DNA of 64,000 nucleotides from Acidobacteriaceae bacterium KBS 146 (lineage in GTDB: Bacteria; Acidobacteriota; Terriglobia; Terriglobales; Acidobacteriaceae), in the NCBI GenBank assembly GCA_000688615.1, contig JHVA01000001.1:2232001-2296000 (forward strand), in the 5' to 3' direction. This document shows, piece by piece, positions 30,010 through 39,491 of the stretch. The notes under the pieces are model-generated. The model did no database searches. It had not been told where the DNA came from and was given only the letters and a program-made list of their open reading frames with translations. How positions within the stretch are numbered: position 1 is the first letter of the stretch; every line of letters starts with the position of its first letter. Both the position numbers and the translations under genes were made by a program.

Positions 30010-30517
30010 GTTGTCTATACCTCTAGACCAGTCTAAACTTCCTTCTCCATAGCTGATAGCTGCCTGTTATAAAACAGCGACCGAATGCTGTGAAGATCAG
30101 TCACTAGTCTATGCCCCGCTTCGGGCGAAGTGCATTGAGACTTTTGGGGAGTAACCGGCAACGGTCAAGCTCCGTTACGATTTGGTATGAAGAAACGACC
30201 AGCAGCTCTCACCAAGTCTGACAGTTTTCACTAAAAAATCTTGCGCGAAAGTTGCTTCTGGAGTAAAAACGCGATCACACGGAAGGTATTGCAAATGCCT
30301 ATTGATGCGGAGGTCCTCTTCAGCCGATAGAGAAGATGCTGCTTTTCAAAACTTCAGGCGACTTTTGCAATCGACAGGAACGAGAATGCGAAACACCGAC
30401 ACAGATCCAGAGCAACGCGCTCTCTGGCGGAGAAGGAAGCATAGGATAGAACGAGCCTGTGGTGTGGGCTGTACCTTACAGAGGATCTTCTCCGTTGCGG
30501 TAGCAGGTCGTGGATAG
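30010..30517. other. intergenic region between SIS and diguanylate cyclase genes
   Basis: About 500 bases without a convincing gene. A 71-codon frame (30302-30517) directly before the cyclase start looks non-coding. Contains the candidate operator at 30013-30035 and an inverted repeat CTGTTATAAAACAG (30064-30077). No c-di-GMP riboswitch pattern was found. Confidence 0.55.
30013..30035 (-). promoter_or_regulatory. candidate GntR-type (DasR/NagQ-like) operator
   Basis: On the minus strand the site reads TAGACTGGTCTAGAGGTATA followed by GAC. ACTGGTCTAGA matches the left part of the DasR/NagR consensus ACTGGTCTAGACCAGT, and three TAGAC/GTCTA units alternate in orientation. It begins four bases upstream of the TTG start of the SIS gene and overlaps its ribosome binding site. 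Confidence 0.5.
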
Positions 30518-31900
30518 ATGATGGCAGAGCGGGTGGGAGCATCTTCCTCAATACTGCGAACTATCAGTTTTTACCTGCTGTGCGGGCTTGCGGTCTTTCT
30601 CCTCCTCTTTTATTCCGGAGATTCTCCGATCTTTCCTGCTATGGGTGCACAGGGGAGTTCCTTCGTAACCGAAGCTGCCGCATGGTGTGGCTCAGTCTTC
30701 TGTCTGGGGCTGATGTGGCGTTTAAACCGTGCCTTGAAGCCTGCCGTTTCCGTCACGCGCACCGTGCTTTCTCTTTTCGTTTTGTTTTTCACAATAGAGC
30801 GGCTCGCTAGCAGGATTTTTGGGAGATTCCTGCAGGATCAGATTCATGCTTTTGAATGGATCCAAGTATTCAGCGCGCTGGCGGTTGTCATAGGGACCGC
30901 AAGCATCTACCCCCACCAGACAGAGGGTAACGAAGACAGGAGCCTCGCGGAGGCGGGACAGGCCAGATTTCTGGCTTCGATGGAGAGCAGCCTGGATGAC
31001 TTCTATATCTTTGACGGCATCGCTGACAGCTCCGGGCAGACTGTCGATTTCCGCTTCAGTTATATCAACCCAAATGCCCAGCGGAGGCTGAACATTCGAC
31101 GAGAAGAGCTTCTAGGAAAGACCCTCACGGAGGTTCGTCCTTACATGATCTCGTCCGGGCTGATTGAGAAGTATCGCGAGGTGGTCCGCACGGGAGTACC
31201 GTTGGCCTGCGAAGTTTACATCGACGACGAACGGATCAAGGCCACGTGGCTGAACATTCAGGTCGTCAAACTGGGTGACGGGATTGCCATCACGAGCCGT
31301 GACGTTACGGAGAGCCGACGCATGGCGGAACATGTGCAATATCTGGCTCACTTCGATCAGCTTACCGGGCTGGCAAATCGCACGCTGCTGCAGGATCGGC
31401 TGCACCAGGCCATTCTTCGAGCGCGCCGCTATCGGCACCAGGTCGCTCTTTTCGTCGTGGACTTTGATCATTTCAAGGAGATCAATGACTCCCTCGGGCA
31501 CTCTGCTGGGGACAGTTTATTGATTGCGGCGGGTGAACGGCTGGTTTCGGTGGGGCGCGCTACGGACACGGTAGCACGCATGGGCGGGGACGAGTTTGTG
31601 ATCGTTATGCCGGACTTCAGGAGCATCGAGGACGTGAAACGATGCGGCCTGGAGATCGTCCGGAGAGCTGCAGAGCCAATTGCGATTGGCGAACATACAG
31701 TCCGGATCACCGCCAGCGTCGGCGTCTGTACGTTTCCTGATCACGCGGAGAGTGAAGAAGATCTCTTTAAGAATGCGGACGCCGCGATGTACGCCGTAAA
31801 AGAAAGCGGCAGGAATGGTCTGCAGGTATTTCATGAAGAAGGCATCGTGATGCGCACTGCGGAGGAAGAACTCTCGAAAGACACCTCTGACAGATGCTGA
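30518..31900 (+). CDS. PAS-GGDEF diguanylate cyclase with membrane N-terminus
   Basis: 460 residues. The first 130 contain about four hydrophobic segments. A PAS-like domain follows (about 150-265, FRFSYINPNAQRRLNIRREE), then a GGDEF domain with intact active site GGDEF 356-360 in RMGGDEFVIVM and an RxxD inhibitory site (RATD) five residues before it. It should produce c-di-GMP in response to a PAS-sensed signal. Its last seven bases overlap the start of the SGNH hydrolase, suggesting cotranscription. Confidence 0.92.
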   Translation: MMAERVGASSSILRTISFYLLCGLAVFLLLFYSGDSPIFPAMGAQGSSFVTEAAAWCGSVFCLGLMWRLNRALKPAVSVTRTVLSLFVLFFTIERLASRIFGRFLQDQIHAFEWIQVFSALAVVIGTASIYPHQTEGNEDRSLAEAGQARFLASMESSLDDFYIFDGIADSSGQTVDFRFSYINPNAQRRLNIRREELLGKTLTEVRPYMISSGLIEKYREVVRTGVPLACEVYIDDERIKATWLNIQVVKLGDGIAITSRDVTESRRMAEHVQYLAHFDQLTGLANRTLLQDRLHQAILRARRYRHQVALFVVDFDHFKEINDSLGHSAGDSLLIAAGERLVSVGRATDTVARMGGDEFVIVMPDFRSIEDVKRCGLEIVRRAAEPIAIGEHTVRITASVGVCTFPDHAESEEDLFKNADAAMYAVKESGRNGLQVFHEEGIVMRTAEEELSKDTSDRC

Positions 31901-32631
31901 TCGAAGAATTGCACTGCCGGGCCATTTCCGCGGTTGACGTCCGAAAGCAAGCAATTCGCGGGCTGTTATTTTGTCTGCTCACGTTGATCCTGCCATGTCG
32001 CGGCATTACACAGATCAAAGTCGCTAACGCTGGATTTCCGGGAGAAAACAGTAAAGAGATCGCGGCGCGGCTGGATGGTGCTCTCAAAAAATACCGGCCC
32101 AGGTTTGTGGTGATCTTTGTGGGCATGAACGACGCTGTCAACGACCGGAAATTTCTAACGCCGCAGCAAACGTCGGAGTTTGTGACGAGGATGGTGAAAA
32201 CATCGAAAGATGATCATGCAGCTGTGGTTCTTGTGAATCTTCATGAGCCGGATGAAAAACGTCTTCTGCAACGGCATACTCGAGAAAGCTATGGAGACCT
32301 CTCTCCCGCCGCACGAGTCGACGCCGTCAACCGCGAGCTGATGAAGATCGCACAGATTTACGGAGCTTCTTTCGCGAACTTTCACGAAGCCCTCGAAAAA
32401 GCAGGTGGGGCAGACGACGCGATGAGCACGGACGGAGTCCACCTGACCGCGAATGGGTATCACCTGCTTGCCAGCACGATTCGCGAGGCGCTCCCTCAAC
32501 ACATCACCGAAGATACAACGGTACTTTGCATCGGGGATAGCCTGACCTATGGAATAGGAGTGAGGCAGCCGGGAGATGCACCCGAGGGTGATGAAACGTA
32601 TCCAGCGCAACTTCGCTCGCTCTTGCGTTGA
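31894..32631 (+). CDS. SGNH/GDSL hydrolase with permuted motif order
   Basis: 245 residues. A hydrophobic N-terminal segment (about 23-34, GLLFCLLTLILP) may be a signal anchor. The SGNH blocks occur in an unusual order: block II VANAGFPGENS (about 43-53), block III GMND with N79, block V DGVH with D180 and H183, then block I IGDSLTYGIG with S216, only 30 residues from the end. In ordinary SGNH enzymes block I is N-terminal. All catalytic residues are present, so an active esterase, possibly acting on sugar esters or lipids, is likely. It overlaps the cyclase gene by seven bases. Confidence 0.85.
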   Translation: MLIEELHCRAISAVDVRKQAIRGLLFCLLTLILPCRGITQIKVANAGFPGENSKEIAARLDGALKKYRPRFVVIFVGMNDAVNDRKFLTPQQTSEFVTRMVKTSKDDHAAVVLVNLHEPDEKRLLQRHTRESYGDLSPAARVDAVNRELMKIAQIYGASFANFHEALEKAGGADDAMSTDGVHLTANGYHLLASTIREALPQHITEDTTVLCIGDSLTYGIGVRQPGDAPEGDETYPAQLRSLLR

Positions 32632-32666
32632 GACAAGCGTGCAGACCACCGGATAGAATTCCGTCC

Positions 32667-33968
32667 ATGGCCGAACTCGCCACTCCTCCGCTGGTTGATG
32701 CTTCGAAGGCGCGTGAGCGCCCTGAAGCCTCGGACACCACGGAAGCCCATGTGCAGCGCATGCTGCAGAGTCCGCACTTTGCACGCGCCGAGACCCAAAG
32801 AAAGCTGCTGCAGTATCTCTGGGAGCGCCGAAACGATCCTGTGAGCGAGTACGCCATTGCAACCGAAGCTCTGGGAAGGCACAGCAGTTTCGACTCGACC
32901 GTCGATGCCTCGGTGCGAGTCCACATCTCACGGCTTCGCCGGAAGCTGAAGGATTATTACCAGAACGATCAAGGCGAAACTGAACTGCTGGTCATTCCGA
33001 CGGGTACCCATCAACTGATGGTTCTCGATCCTTTGCCTTCCTTCTCTCTGCCTGAGATAGCGGAAGAGCCTGCGAGGAGCTGGACCGCGGGGCTTCGATC
33101 TAACCTGGTGCCTCTGCTCGCGGGTGTGTGTGCTTTGCTTGCGCTTACCGTTGGCGTCCTCCTCTGGAAGAACCACAGCCTGCGTGAGCGGCCAGGAGAA
33201 CTGGCCAAGGCTAATGCCTTCTGGAGCACTTTTCTTGAAGGCAATGCGCCGATCAAGATTATTCTTCCGACGCCCGTACTGTTCGGCTTCTCAGAGGCTC
33301 CGACACTTCGCCTTCGTTCCGTCGAGGTGAACGATTTCCACAACATTGATCGCGACCCGCTCTTTCGGAACCTGGTGAAGGGATTGGGCCAGCCTCGCCT
33401 TGAGCAGCCTTACACGGTAACGTTCGACACGCTGGCGGCAATCGATATGGCCCGATATCTGGACTCCATCGGGGCGAAGCAACGGGTCTCCTTCGACGTG
33501 AGCAGGGACTCCTCGATGATGGTCCTGGAGCAGGCGAATGTCATTATGCTGGGGACGCATCAGACCCTTCAGCCGCTGCACGAATACCTGCAGGCGATGA
33601 ATTTTTCGCTCTCGATGGGGGAGGCATGGGTTGCGAACGCAAAACCAGAGCGGGGAGAACTGGCGCGTTACGACATCGTTCATGAGAGCCCGGAGCGGCA
33701 GGTGGAGCCGTCAATCATCGCTGTGATGCCGGGAAGAGCACCGGGCCTGAAGGTTCTTCTGCTGCAATCCAGGCATACGGGGGCCCTGGTCTCACTACTT
33801 TGCTCCTCGGCAGGTTCGCATTCTGTTGAGGAGATGTGGCGAAACCATGGAAAGCCACCTTTTTTCGAAATGGTGGTGCTGACCGAGATCGAGAGCAATC
33901 GAGCTGTGAGGGTCTGGCCCGCGACCATGCACGCTTATCGGTCGCAAGCGCCTCAAAATTCGATGTAA
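32667..33968 (+). CDS. membrane-anchored winged-helix transcriptional regulator (ToxR/CadC-like layout)
   Basis: 433 residues from ATG 32667. The N-terminal 110 residues carry the winged-helix pattern seen in many acidobacterial regulators: MLQSPHFARAETQRKLLQYL, VDASVRVHISRLRRKLKDYY and VIPTGTHQLMV. One membrane span follows (about 150-170, LLAGVCALLALTVGVLLW) and then a periplasmic part of about 260 residues without a family I recognise. This layout lets a protein sense the periplasm and bind DNA. It precedes the FAD oxidoreductase and TonB receptor genes on the same strand, its likely targets. Confidence 0.8.
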   Translation: MAELATPPLVDASKARERPEASDTTEAHVQRMLQSPHFARAETQRKLLQYLWERRNDPVSEYAIATEALGRHSSFDSTVDASVRVHISRLRRKLKDYYQNDQGETELLVIPTGTHQLMVLDPLPSFSLPEIAEEPARSWTAGLRSNLVPLLAGVCALLALTVGVLLWKNHSLRERPGELAKANAFWSTFLEGNAPIKIILPTPVLFGFSEAPTLRLRSVEVNDFHNIDRDPLFRNLVKGLGQPRLEQPYTVTFDTLAAIDMARYLDSIGAKQRVSFDVSRDSSMMVLEQANVIMLGTHQTLQPLHEYLQAMNFSLSMGEAWVANAKPERGELARYDIVHESPERQVEPSIIAVMPGRAPGLKVLLLQSRHTGALVSLLCSSAGSHSVEEMWRNHGKPPFFEMVVLTEIESNRAVRVWPATMHAYRSQAPQNSM

Positions 33969-34029
33969 CAGCCCGTAACATACTGCAGGAAACGTGCTTA
34001 CCGGAAGAGAACGTGGCAGGATGTGCACC

Positions 34030-35643
34030 ATGAGATTCTTTCAGTGCTTTACCTCTGCTCTTTTAATCGCAGCCGGTTCCCTTTCAGCTTATGCGGCACC
34101 CAAACCAGAACAAGCCGATCTGATTGTGTACGGCGGAACTGCCTCCGGGGTGATGACCGCATACTCCGCTGCGCGAGAAGGCCTTCGCGTTGTTTTGCTG
34201 GAACCCGGAAGTCATCTGGGGGGCATGGTCACAGGCGGACTTTCGGCCACAGATCTTGGCCATTTTCAGATTATCGGGGGCTACGCCCGCGATTTCTATC
34301 TCGAAGCAGCGGCTCATTACGGTGTCCACGACCTGACGCGTCGGCAAAACTGGCTGTCGGAACCTCATGTGGACGAAGCAATCTTTGCAAAGTGGCTGAA
34401 GCAGGCGGGCGTGGAGGTTCAGTTTTACGAAAGGCTTCGGGAGACAGGGGGGGTTGCCAAGAAGGGCACGCATATTACAAGTGTGGCCACCGAGGACGGA
34501 AAGATCTGGCAGGCCAAGGTCTTTGCCGATTGCTCCTATGAAGGCGACCTGATGGCTCAGGCAAAGGTGACCTTCTCGGTCGGACGCGAATCGACCAAAG
34601 TTTACGGAGAAGATCTGGCCGGAGTGAGGGTGGACACGCCGAAACACCAGTTCCTGTGGGCTATCTCCGCCTATGACGATCACCATCAACTGCTGCCGTA
34701 CATCGATCCAGGACCTATGGGGTCGAACGGTGAGGGGGATACGAAGGTTCAGGCCTACAATCTTCGGTTGATTCTGACCAACGATCCGGCTAACCGCCTC
34801 GCGTGGACAAAACCCGCTGGATACGACGCCTCTCAATTTGCTCTACTAGCGCGGTATCTTCAGCAGTTTCAACAGCACATGAACCGTCCACCAGTTCTGC
34901 ATGATGTGATGAACCCGGTTGCGATTCCGGAACGCAAGGCAGACTTCAACAACAATGGCCCCTTTTCAACGGACTATATCGGCAAGAGCTGGACGTATCC
35001 CAATGCCAGCTATACAGAGAGGAAGCGCATCTGGAAGGAGCATCTGCTTTATACGCAATCGTTTCTCTGGTTTCTTTCGCAGGATCCACAGGTTCCGGCC
35101 TCATTGAGGGCCGAGGTCAACACATGGGGCCGCCCGAAAGATGAGTTCGCAGATACGGATCACTGGCCAAACCAACTCTATATAAGAGAGGGAAGGCGGA
35201 TGGTCGGGGAATATGTGATGAAGCAGGCCGATCTGCAGAGCGATCGAACGAAGCCGGATTCAATCGGGATGGGTTCCTATAACAGCGACTCCCATAACAT
35301 TCAGCGAGTAGCGCTACCCGATGGCTCCGTGCGAAACGAAGGAGATGTACAGGTTCCGGTGCAGCCCTACGAGATCTCCTTCCGGGCGATTCTGCCGAAG
35401 ACCTCTGAGACGGACAATCTTTTGGTACCGGTCTGCCTGTCTGCCTCCCATGTCGCCTACTCCTCGGTGCGGATGGAGCCCCAGTACATGATCATCGGGC
35501 AGGCGGCTGGAGTCGCCGGAGCCCTCGCCATAAAAACCGGCGAAGCTGTACAGAAGATCTCCGTAATGGAGCTGCAGCGACGGCTTCGTGAGCATGGAGC
35601 CATCCTGCATCTCGAACAGCAAGCGGCAGGCGTACCGATGTAA
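34030..35643 (+). CDS. secreted FAD-dependent oxidoreductase (PF12831-like)
   Basis: 537 residues from ATG 34030 (AGG nine bases upstream; ATG 34021 also possible). A signal peptide (MRFFQCFTSALLIAAGSLSA) is followed by an FAD-binding motif (VYGGTASGVMTAYSAAREG), LEPGSHLGGMVTGGL, ADCSYEGDLMAQAKV and the C-terminal IIGQAAGVAGALAIKTGE. This family is often found in polysaccharide-use gene clusters, where it is labelled as a xanthan-lyase-like protein, but no reaction is proven. Half-sites like those of the palindrome at 35685 lie in its upstream region. Confidence 0.88.
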   Translation: MRFFQCFTSALLIAAGSLSAYAAPKPEQADLIVYGGTASGVMTAYSAAREGLRVVLLEPGSHLGGMVTGGLSATDLGHFQIIGGYARDFYLEAAAHYGVHDLTRRQNWLSEPHVDEAIFAKWLKQAGVEVQFYERLRETGGVAKKGTHITSVATEDGKIWQAKVFADCSYEGDLMAQAKVTFSVGRESTKVYGEDLAGVRVDTPKHQFLWAISAYDDHHQLLPYIDPGPMGSNGEGDTKVQAYNLRLILTNDPANRLAWTKPAGYDASQFALLARYLQQFQQHMNRPPVLHDVMNPVAIPERKADFNNNGPFSTDYIGKSWTYPNASYTERKRIWKEHLLYTQSFLWFLSQDPQVPASLRAEVNTWGRPKDEFADTDHWPNQLYIREGRRMVGEYVMKQADLQSDRTKPDSIGMGSYNSDSHNIQRVALPDGSVRNEGDVQVPVQPYEISFRAILPKTSETDNLLVPVCLSASHVAYSSVRMEPQYMIIGQAAGVAGALAIKTGEAVQKISVMELQRRLREHGAILHLEQQAAGVPM

Positions 35644-35684
35644 ATTGGCGGATTGCAACCTATAACTAAAAGAAAACACTAGAA

Positions 35685-35703
35685 CTGTTACGTAACGTAA
35701 CAG
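35685..35703. promoter_or_regulatory. 19-bp perfect palindrome upstream of TonB receptor
   Basis: CTGTTACGTAACGTAACAG: two perfect nine-base arms around one A. It lies 42 bases after the FAD oxidoreductase stop and 121 bases before the receptor start, a good operator candidate. CGTAACA also occurs at 33974-33980. Confidence 0.6.
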
Positions 35704-35823
35704 CATGGAACTGGACGAGACATGGATGGCAGTCGATAGTTACGAGCCGGAATCCGATCAACGAACTTCGCGTTGTGAAAAGTGAAGTCGCCCGGAACCG
35801 CTTGTATCAGGAAGAGGCCATCT

Positions 35824-38800
35824 ATGCGTTTTTTTGCAGCTCAACGTTTCTCCCGGAGCTTCGTCTTGCTCTCGATTCTTTTGCTGTCTGTCAGCGGATT
35901 GAAGGCACAGGTCGCAAACGGGTCTATCACGGGCATCCTCACCGACAGCACGGGAGCCGTTGTACCGTCGGCACACGTCACGCTTACGAAGACCGATACC
36001 GGCTTAACCCTCGAAGCGCAATCGAACAACGCCGGGATTTATACCTTCGCATCGCTGCAGACAGGAGCCTACCGGGTCCAGGTTGTCCAACCCGGCTTCA
36101 AAAAAGCTGAGACGACGCTGCAGTTGACGGTAGGTCAGACTGCACAGATCGACCTCACCCTCCAGATCGGAAGCAGTGACGAGACGGTCAATATCGAAGC
36201 CGCAGGGATGGCAGACCTGGAGGTAAACGACGCCACGATCAGTTATACCGTCGGGGCGAGGCAGGTCAGCGATCTTCCTCTGAACGGACGGAACCCGTAT
36301 GGTCTTGCGGCGTTGTCTCCGGGAATCAATCCGGGCGGAGGCTTTGGCCAGGGAGTCAGCACGGTTCGGGGCGCGGTCGTTGCGGCTGCGACCAATAACT
36401 TCGAGTCGAACGGCGGAATTGGAGGATCGAACGAGATCCTGGTCGACGGAGTTCCTGTAACTGTCTGCTGCCAGGGACAGCCAGCACTGACTCCCTCGGT
36501 CGAGGTGGTCGATCAGTTTAAAGTCATCACATCTGTGCCTTCGGCGCAGTTTGGCCGTTCCAGCGGCGGCATCCTGAACATTGTCACCAAGACGGGCACG
36601 AACTCTTTGCACGGATCAGTGTACGAGTTCTTTCGGAACGACAAGCTGGACGCTGCGAACTACTTTACGAAGCGGACCGGCACGTATCCGATTCCCACAC
36701 GGAAGGACTATCGTCTTCCACATCGCTTCAACCAGTATGGTTTTTTTGTGAATGGACCGGTCTTGCTGCCAAAAATTTACGACGGCCGATCGAAGACCTT
36801 CTTCACCTTTGGCTGGGAAGCGACCCGGAACACGACCAACCAGTTCGTCACGACGACAGTTCCGACGGCGCTGATGCGCCAGGGAATCTTTACCGAAGCA
36901 CCGAATCCGATCTACGATCCGTACACGACATCGGCATCCTCACGTCAGCCGCTGGCCGCGACCTGCACGGGCGGCACCTGCTATCCCGCGGGAAGGTATG
37001 TCCGCAACATCAACCCCACCGCTCAGAAGCTTCTGGCGTTTTACCCCGATCCGACCTCTCCAGGAACGTCCAACAACTACAGCTACGCAAATACGTATCT
37101 GGATAAAGAAGATCAATTCAACTTCCGCGTGGATCACAATTTTTCGCCTTCGCAGCGAATCTTCGTTCGTGGATCCCGTGATGTAAACAATCACCACGAG
37201 AATGACCTCTTCAACCAACCGAATGGACCGAACGGCATCAATCAGCAGCTACGCGGCTACCTGTTTGCCCTAGGCCATACGTGGACCATCTCTCCCACGT
37301 TGCTGTTGCAAACCAATTATGGCTTTGCTTATCAGAAAAATTTTCAGATTCCGCAAAACTACACCGGCTATACCGCCTCGGACTACGGCTATTCCCAGTC
37401 GCTGGATGGACAGCAACAGCTTCCCGGTCTTCCGTACGTCACAATCACCGGCTACAGTTCCATCGGATATGCGTCCAACACCAATCGATGGGAGCACTAC
37501 AGTCATTTTCTGGAACCGACCGCGGTATGGCAGCACGGCAAACATACTTTGACCTTCGGCTATGACGGACGAATGATTCTCGAGCATCAGCAGAGTGCAG
37601 GAAACGGGCCAGGCACGATCACCTTTGATTCCACACTTACAAACGGCCCGAATGTCAGTGCAGCTGTACCGAGTGGGCAGGCACAGTTCGATGCATTAGC
37701 CGCCTTCATGATGGGAACGTTTACGAACGCAACCATCCAGCGACAGACAACGATCGCCTTTGACCAGTTCTATAACGCACTCTATCTGCAGGATGACTGG
37801 AGGGCGACCCCTAATCTTACGATCAATCTTGGATTGCGTTACGAGATTGAGACCGGCATGAGGGAGAGACATAACCAGTGGGCAGATTTTGATCTTAACG
37901 TTCCAAATCCGTTATCGACACCGGGGCTGGCGTTCACCGGCGGTGCCCGCTACCTGGGAGTGAATGGATTTCCGGGTCGCACGTGGAAGACCTACTACGA
38001 TAAGTTTGCACCGCGCGTCGGGCTTGCGTATCAAGTGACCCCGAAGACGGTCCTCCGCGCCGGATATGGCATCTTGTATCTGCCCACCTCACAGCGCATC
38101 TACAGTGCCGGCACCCTGGGCTATTCGCAGACCACTTCGACGTCCTTCACGGCTACGAATGTACCTTCCACTACGATGACGAATCCCTTCCCCACAGGGG
38201 TGGTTCTGCCTGCGGGGCCAGCAGCAGGCGTACAGGCTGGAACCGGAACCAGTGTGTCCGGCCTTCAGTATGACAATCCTGTTGCTTACTATCAGCAATG
38301 GAATCTTGGAGTCGAAGAACAACTTGCGACGGGGATCGTGGCGCATCTGAACTATGTGGGCTCGCACGGACTTCATCTTCCGATCAACACCCGTCCAAAT
38401 GACCTCCGCGACCAATACTGGGGAGCACCAGGCAGCACCTCGCAGATTGCCTACCTCCAAGCCTCGGTGCCTAATCCACTCTATGGACAGGCAACGACAG
38501 GACCGCTCGCCTCACCCACCGTGGCGCGATCGCAGCTGGTGGCGTTGTATCCCCAGTATGTCTCCAATAACGGAATGGCAAACGGATCGCTCACCGTCGC
38601 GCAGAACGATATCGGAACCGCGGAGTTCCATGCCGCTCAGGCCTTTGTGACGATTCAACGCTCGAAAAATCTTTCGGCCACACTCAGCTATACCTTCTCT
38701 AAATTGATGGGAAATGTCTCTGCGCTGACGACAGGATTTCTCAATGCAAACGGCACGCCGGGAATTCAGAACACGTATCACATTCGCGACTATGAATGGT

Positions 38801-39384
38801 CCGTGCTGGCCACCGATGTTCCGCATCGTTTTGTGGCGAATGCAAATTACAACCTTCCTTTCGGACGCGGTCAGCGCTTTGGAAGCGATATCAATCCATG
38901 GCTCAATGAGGTTGCAGGAGGATGGAAGCTGAATGCGATTGTCTCGGTTCAATCCGGTTATGCCCTGGGGATCACCCAGAGCGGCGGCCAGGCTTTCTCC
39001 GGTTCGCGACCGAACTTCGTCCAAGGAACCGATCCGCTGACATCGGGCGATACCCATCAACGATTGGGCGGCGCCGGTCAAACGCAAGCGTATTTGAACC
39101 CCGCGGCTTTTCGATTGGCGCAGGCTTTCGAACTTGGAAATGTTCCTAGATCGTCAGGAAGAATGAGGGGGCCAACCGGCTTTCAGGATGATCTCTCAGC
39201 AATCAAAGATTTTCCGATTCACGAGAACATCGCTCTGCAGTTTCGGCTCGAAGCTTTCAACCTGCTCAACAAGGTACAGTTTGGACTTCCGAACACAATC
39301 CTTGGATCAACCACGTTCGGTTACATCACGTCGCAGTACAACCTGCCGCGAAATGTACAGGCGGCTCTGAAGCTGACGTTCTGA
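35824..39384 (+). CDS. TonB-dependent receptor with carboxypeptidase-regulatory-like plug extension (Oar-like)
   Basis: 1186 residues from ATG 35824, with AGGAAGAGG upstream. A signal peptide (MRFFAAQRFSRSFVLLSILL) is followed by a CarboxypepD_reg-like domain (about 30-115, GSITGILTDSTGAVVPSAHV), a plug-type region (DLPLNGRNPYGLAALSPGIN) and a long beta-barrel ending in LKLTF with terminal Phe, as in outer-membrane proteins. Receptors of this kind are numerous in Acidobacteria and probably import large glycans or peptides with TonB energy. Substrate not known; neighbours suggest carbohydrate use. Confidence 0.93.
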   Translation: MRFFAAQRFSRSFVLLSILLLSVSGLKAQVANGSITGILTDSTGAVVPSAHVTLTKTDTGLTLEAQSNNAGIYTFASLQTGAYRVQVVQPGFKKAETTLQLTVGQTAQIDLTLQIGSSDETVNIEAAGMADLEVNDATISYTVGARQVSDLPLNGRNPYGLAALSPGINPGGGFGQGVSTVRGAVVAAATNNFESNGGIGGSNEILVDGVPVTVCCQGQPALTPSVEVVDQFKVITSVPSAQFGRSSGGILNIVTKTGTNSLHGSVYEFFRNDKLDAANYFTKRTGTYPIPTRKDYRLPHRFNQYGFFVNGPVLLPKIYDGRSKTFFTFGWEATRNTTNQFVTTTVPTALMRQGIFTEAPNPIYDPYTTSASSRQPLAATCTGGTCYPAGRYVRNINPTAQKLLAFYPDPTSPGTSNNYSYANTYLDKEDQFNFRVDHNFSPSQRIFVRGSRDVNNHHENDLFNQPNGPNGINQQLRGYLFALGHTWTISPTLLLQTNYGFAYQKNFQIPQNYTGYTASDYGYSQSLDGQQQLPGLPYVTITGYSSIGYASNTNRWEHYSHFLEPTAVWQHGKHTLTFGYDGRMILEHQQSAGNGPGTITFDSTLTNGPNVSAAVPSGQAQFDALAAFMMGTFTNATIQRQTTIAFDQFYNALYLQDDWRATPNLTINLGLRYEIETGMRERHNQWADFDLNVPNPLSTPGLAFTGGARYLGVNGFPGRTWKTYYDKFAPRVGLAYQVTPKTVLRAGYGILYLPTSQRIYSAGTLGYSQTTSTSFTATNVPSTTMTNPFPTGVVLPAGPAAGVQAGTGTSVSGLQYDNPVAYYQQWNLGVEEQLATGIVAHLNYVGSHGLHLPINTRPNDLRDQYWGAPGSTSQIAYLQASVPNPLYGQATTGPLASPTVARSQLVALYPQYVSNNGMANGSLTVAQNDIGTAEFHAAQAFVTIQRSKNLSATLSYTFSKLMGNVSALTTGFLNANGTPGIQNTYHIRDYEWSVLATDVPHRFVANANYNLPFGRGQRFGSDINPWLNEVAGGWKLNAIVSVQSGYALGITQSGGQAFSGSRPNFVQGTDPLTSGDTHQRLGGAGQTQAYLNPAAFRLAQAFELGNVPRSSGRMRGPTGFQDDLSAIKDFPIHENIALQFRLEAFNLLNKVQFGLPNTILGSTTFGYITSQYNLPRNVQAALKLTF

Positions 39385-39436
39385 TTGTTTCCAGAGCCGA
39401 AGAGCAGGGAATCGGCGCGGGAGAGCGATCCCTGGG

Positions 39437-39473
39437 AAAAAGTGGTGCAGGAAGAAAGAACCCTTCCTGCACC
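39437..39473 (-). terminator. intrinsic terminator of the PIG-L gene
   Basis: Stem GGTGCAGGAAG/CTTCCTGCACC (39444-39473) with an eight-base loop; on the minus strand it is followed by a T-run (AAAAA at 39437-39441 on plus). Lies between convergent genes. Confidence 0.85.
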
Positions 39474-39491
39474 GCCGTGGAGAATCTACTT

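Noticed and set aside
30302..30517. 71-codon frame right before the PAS-GGDEF gene
   Set aside because: Weak start, Arg/Ser-rich, no ribosome site. More likely leader DNA.
30010..30517. c-di-GMP riboswitch before a diguanylate cyclase
   Set aside because: Looked for the GEMM core pattern and did not find it.
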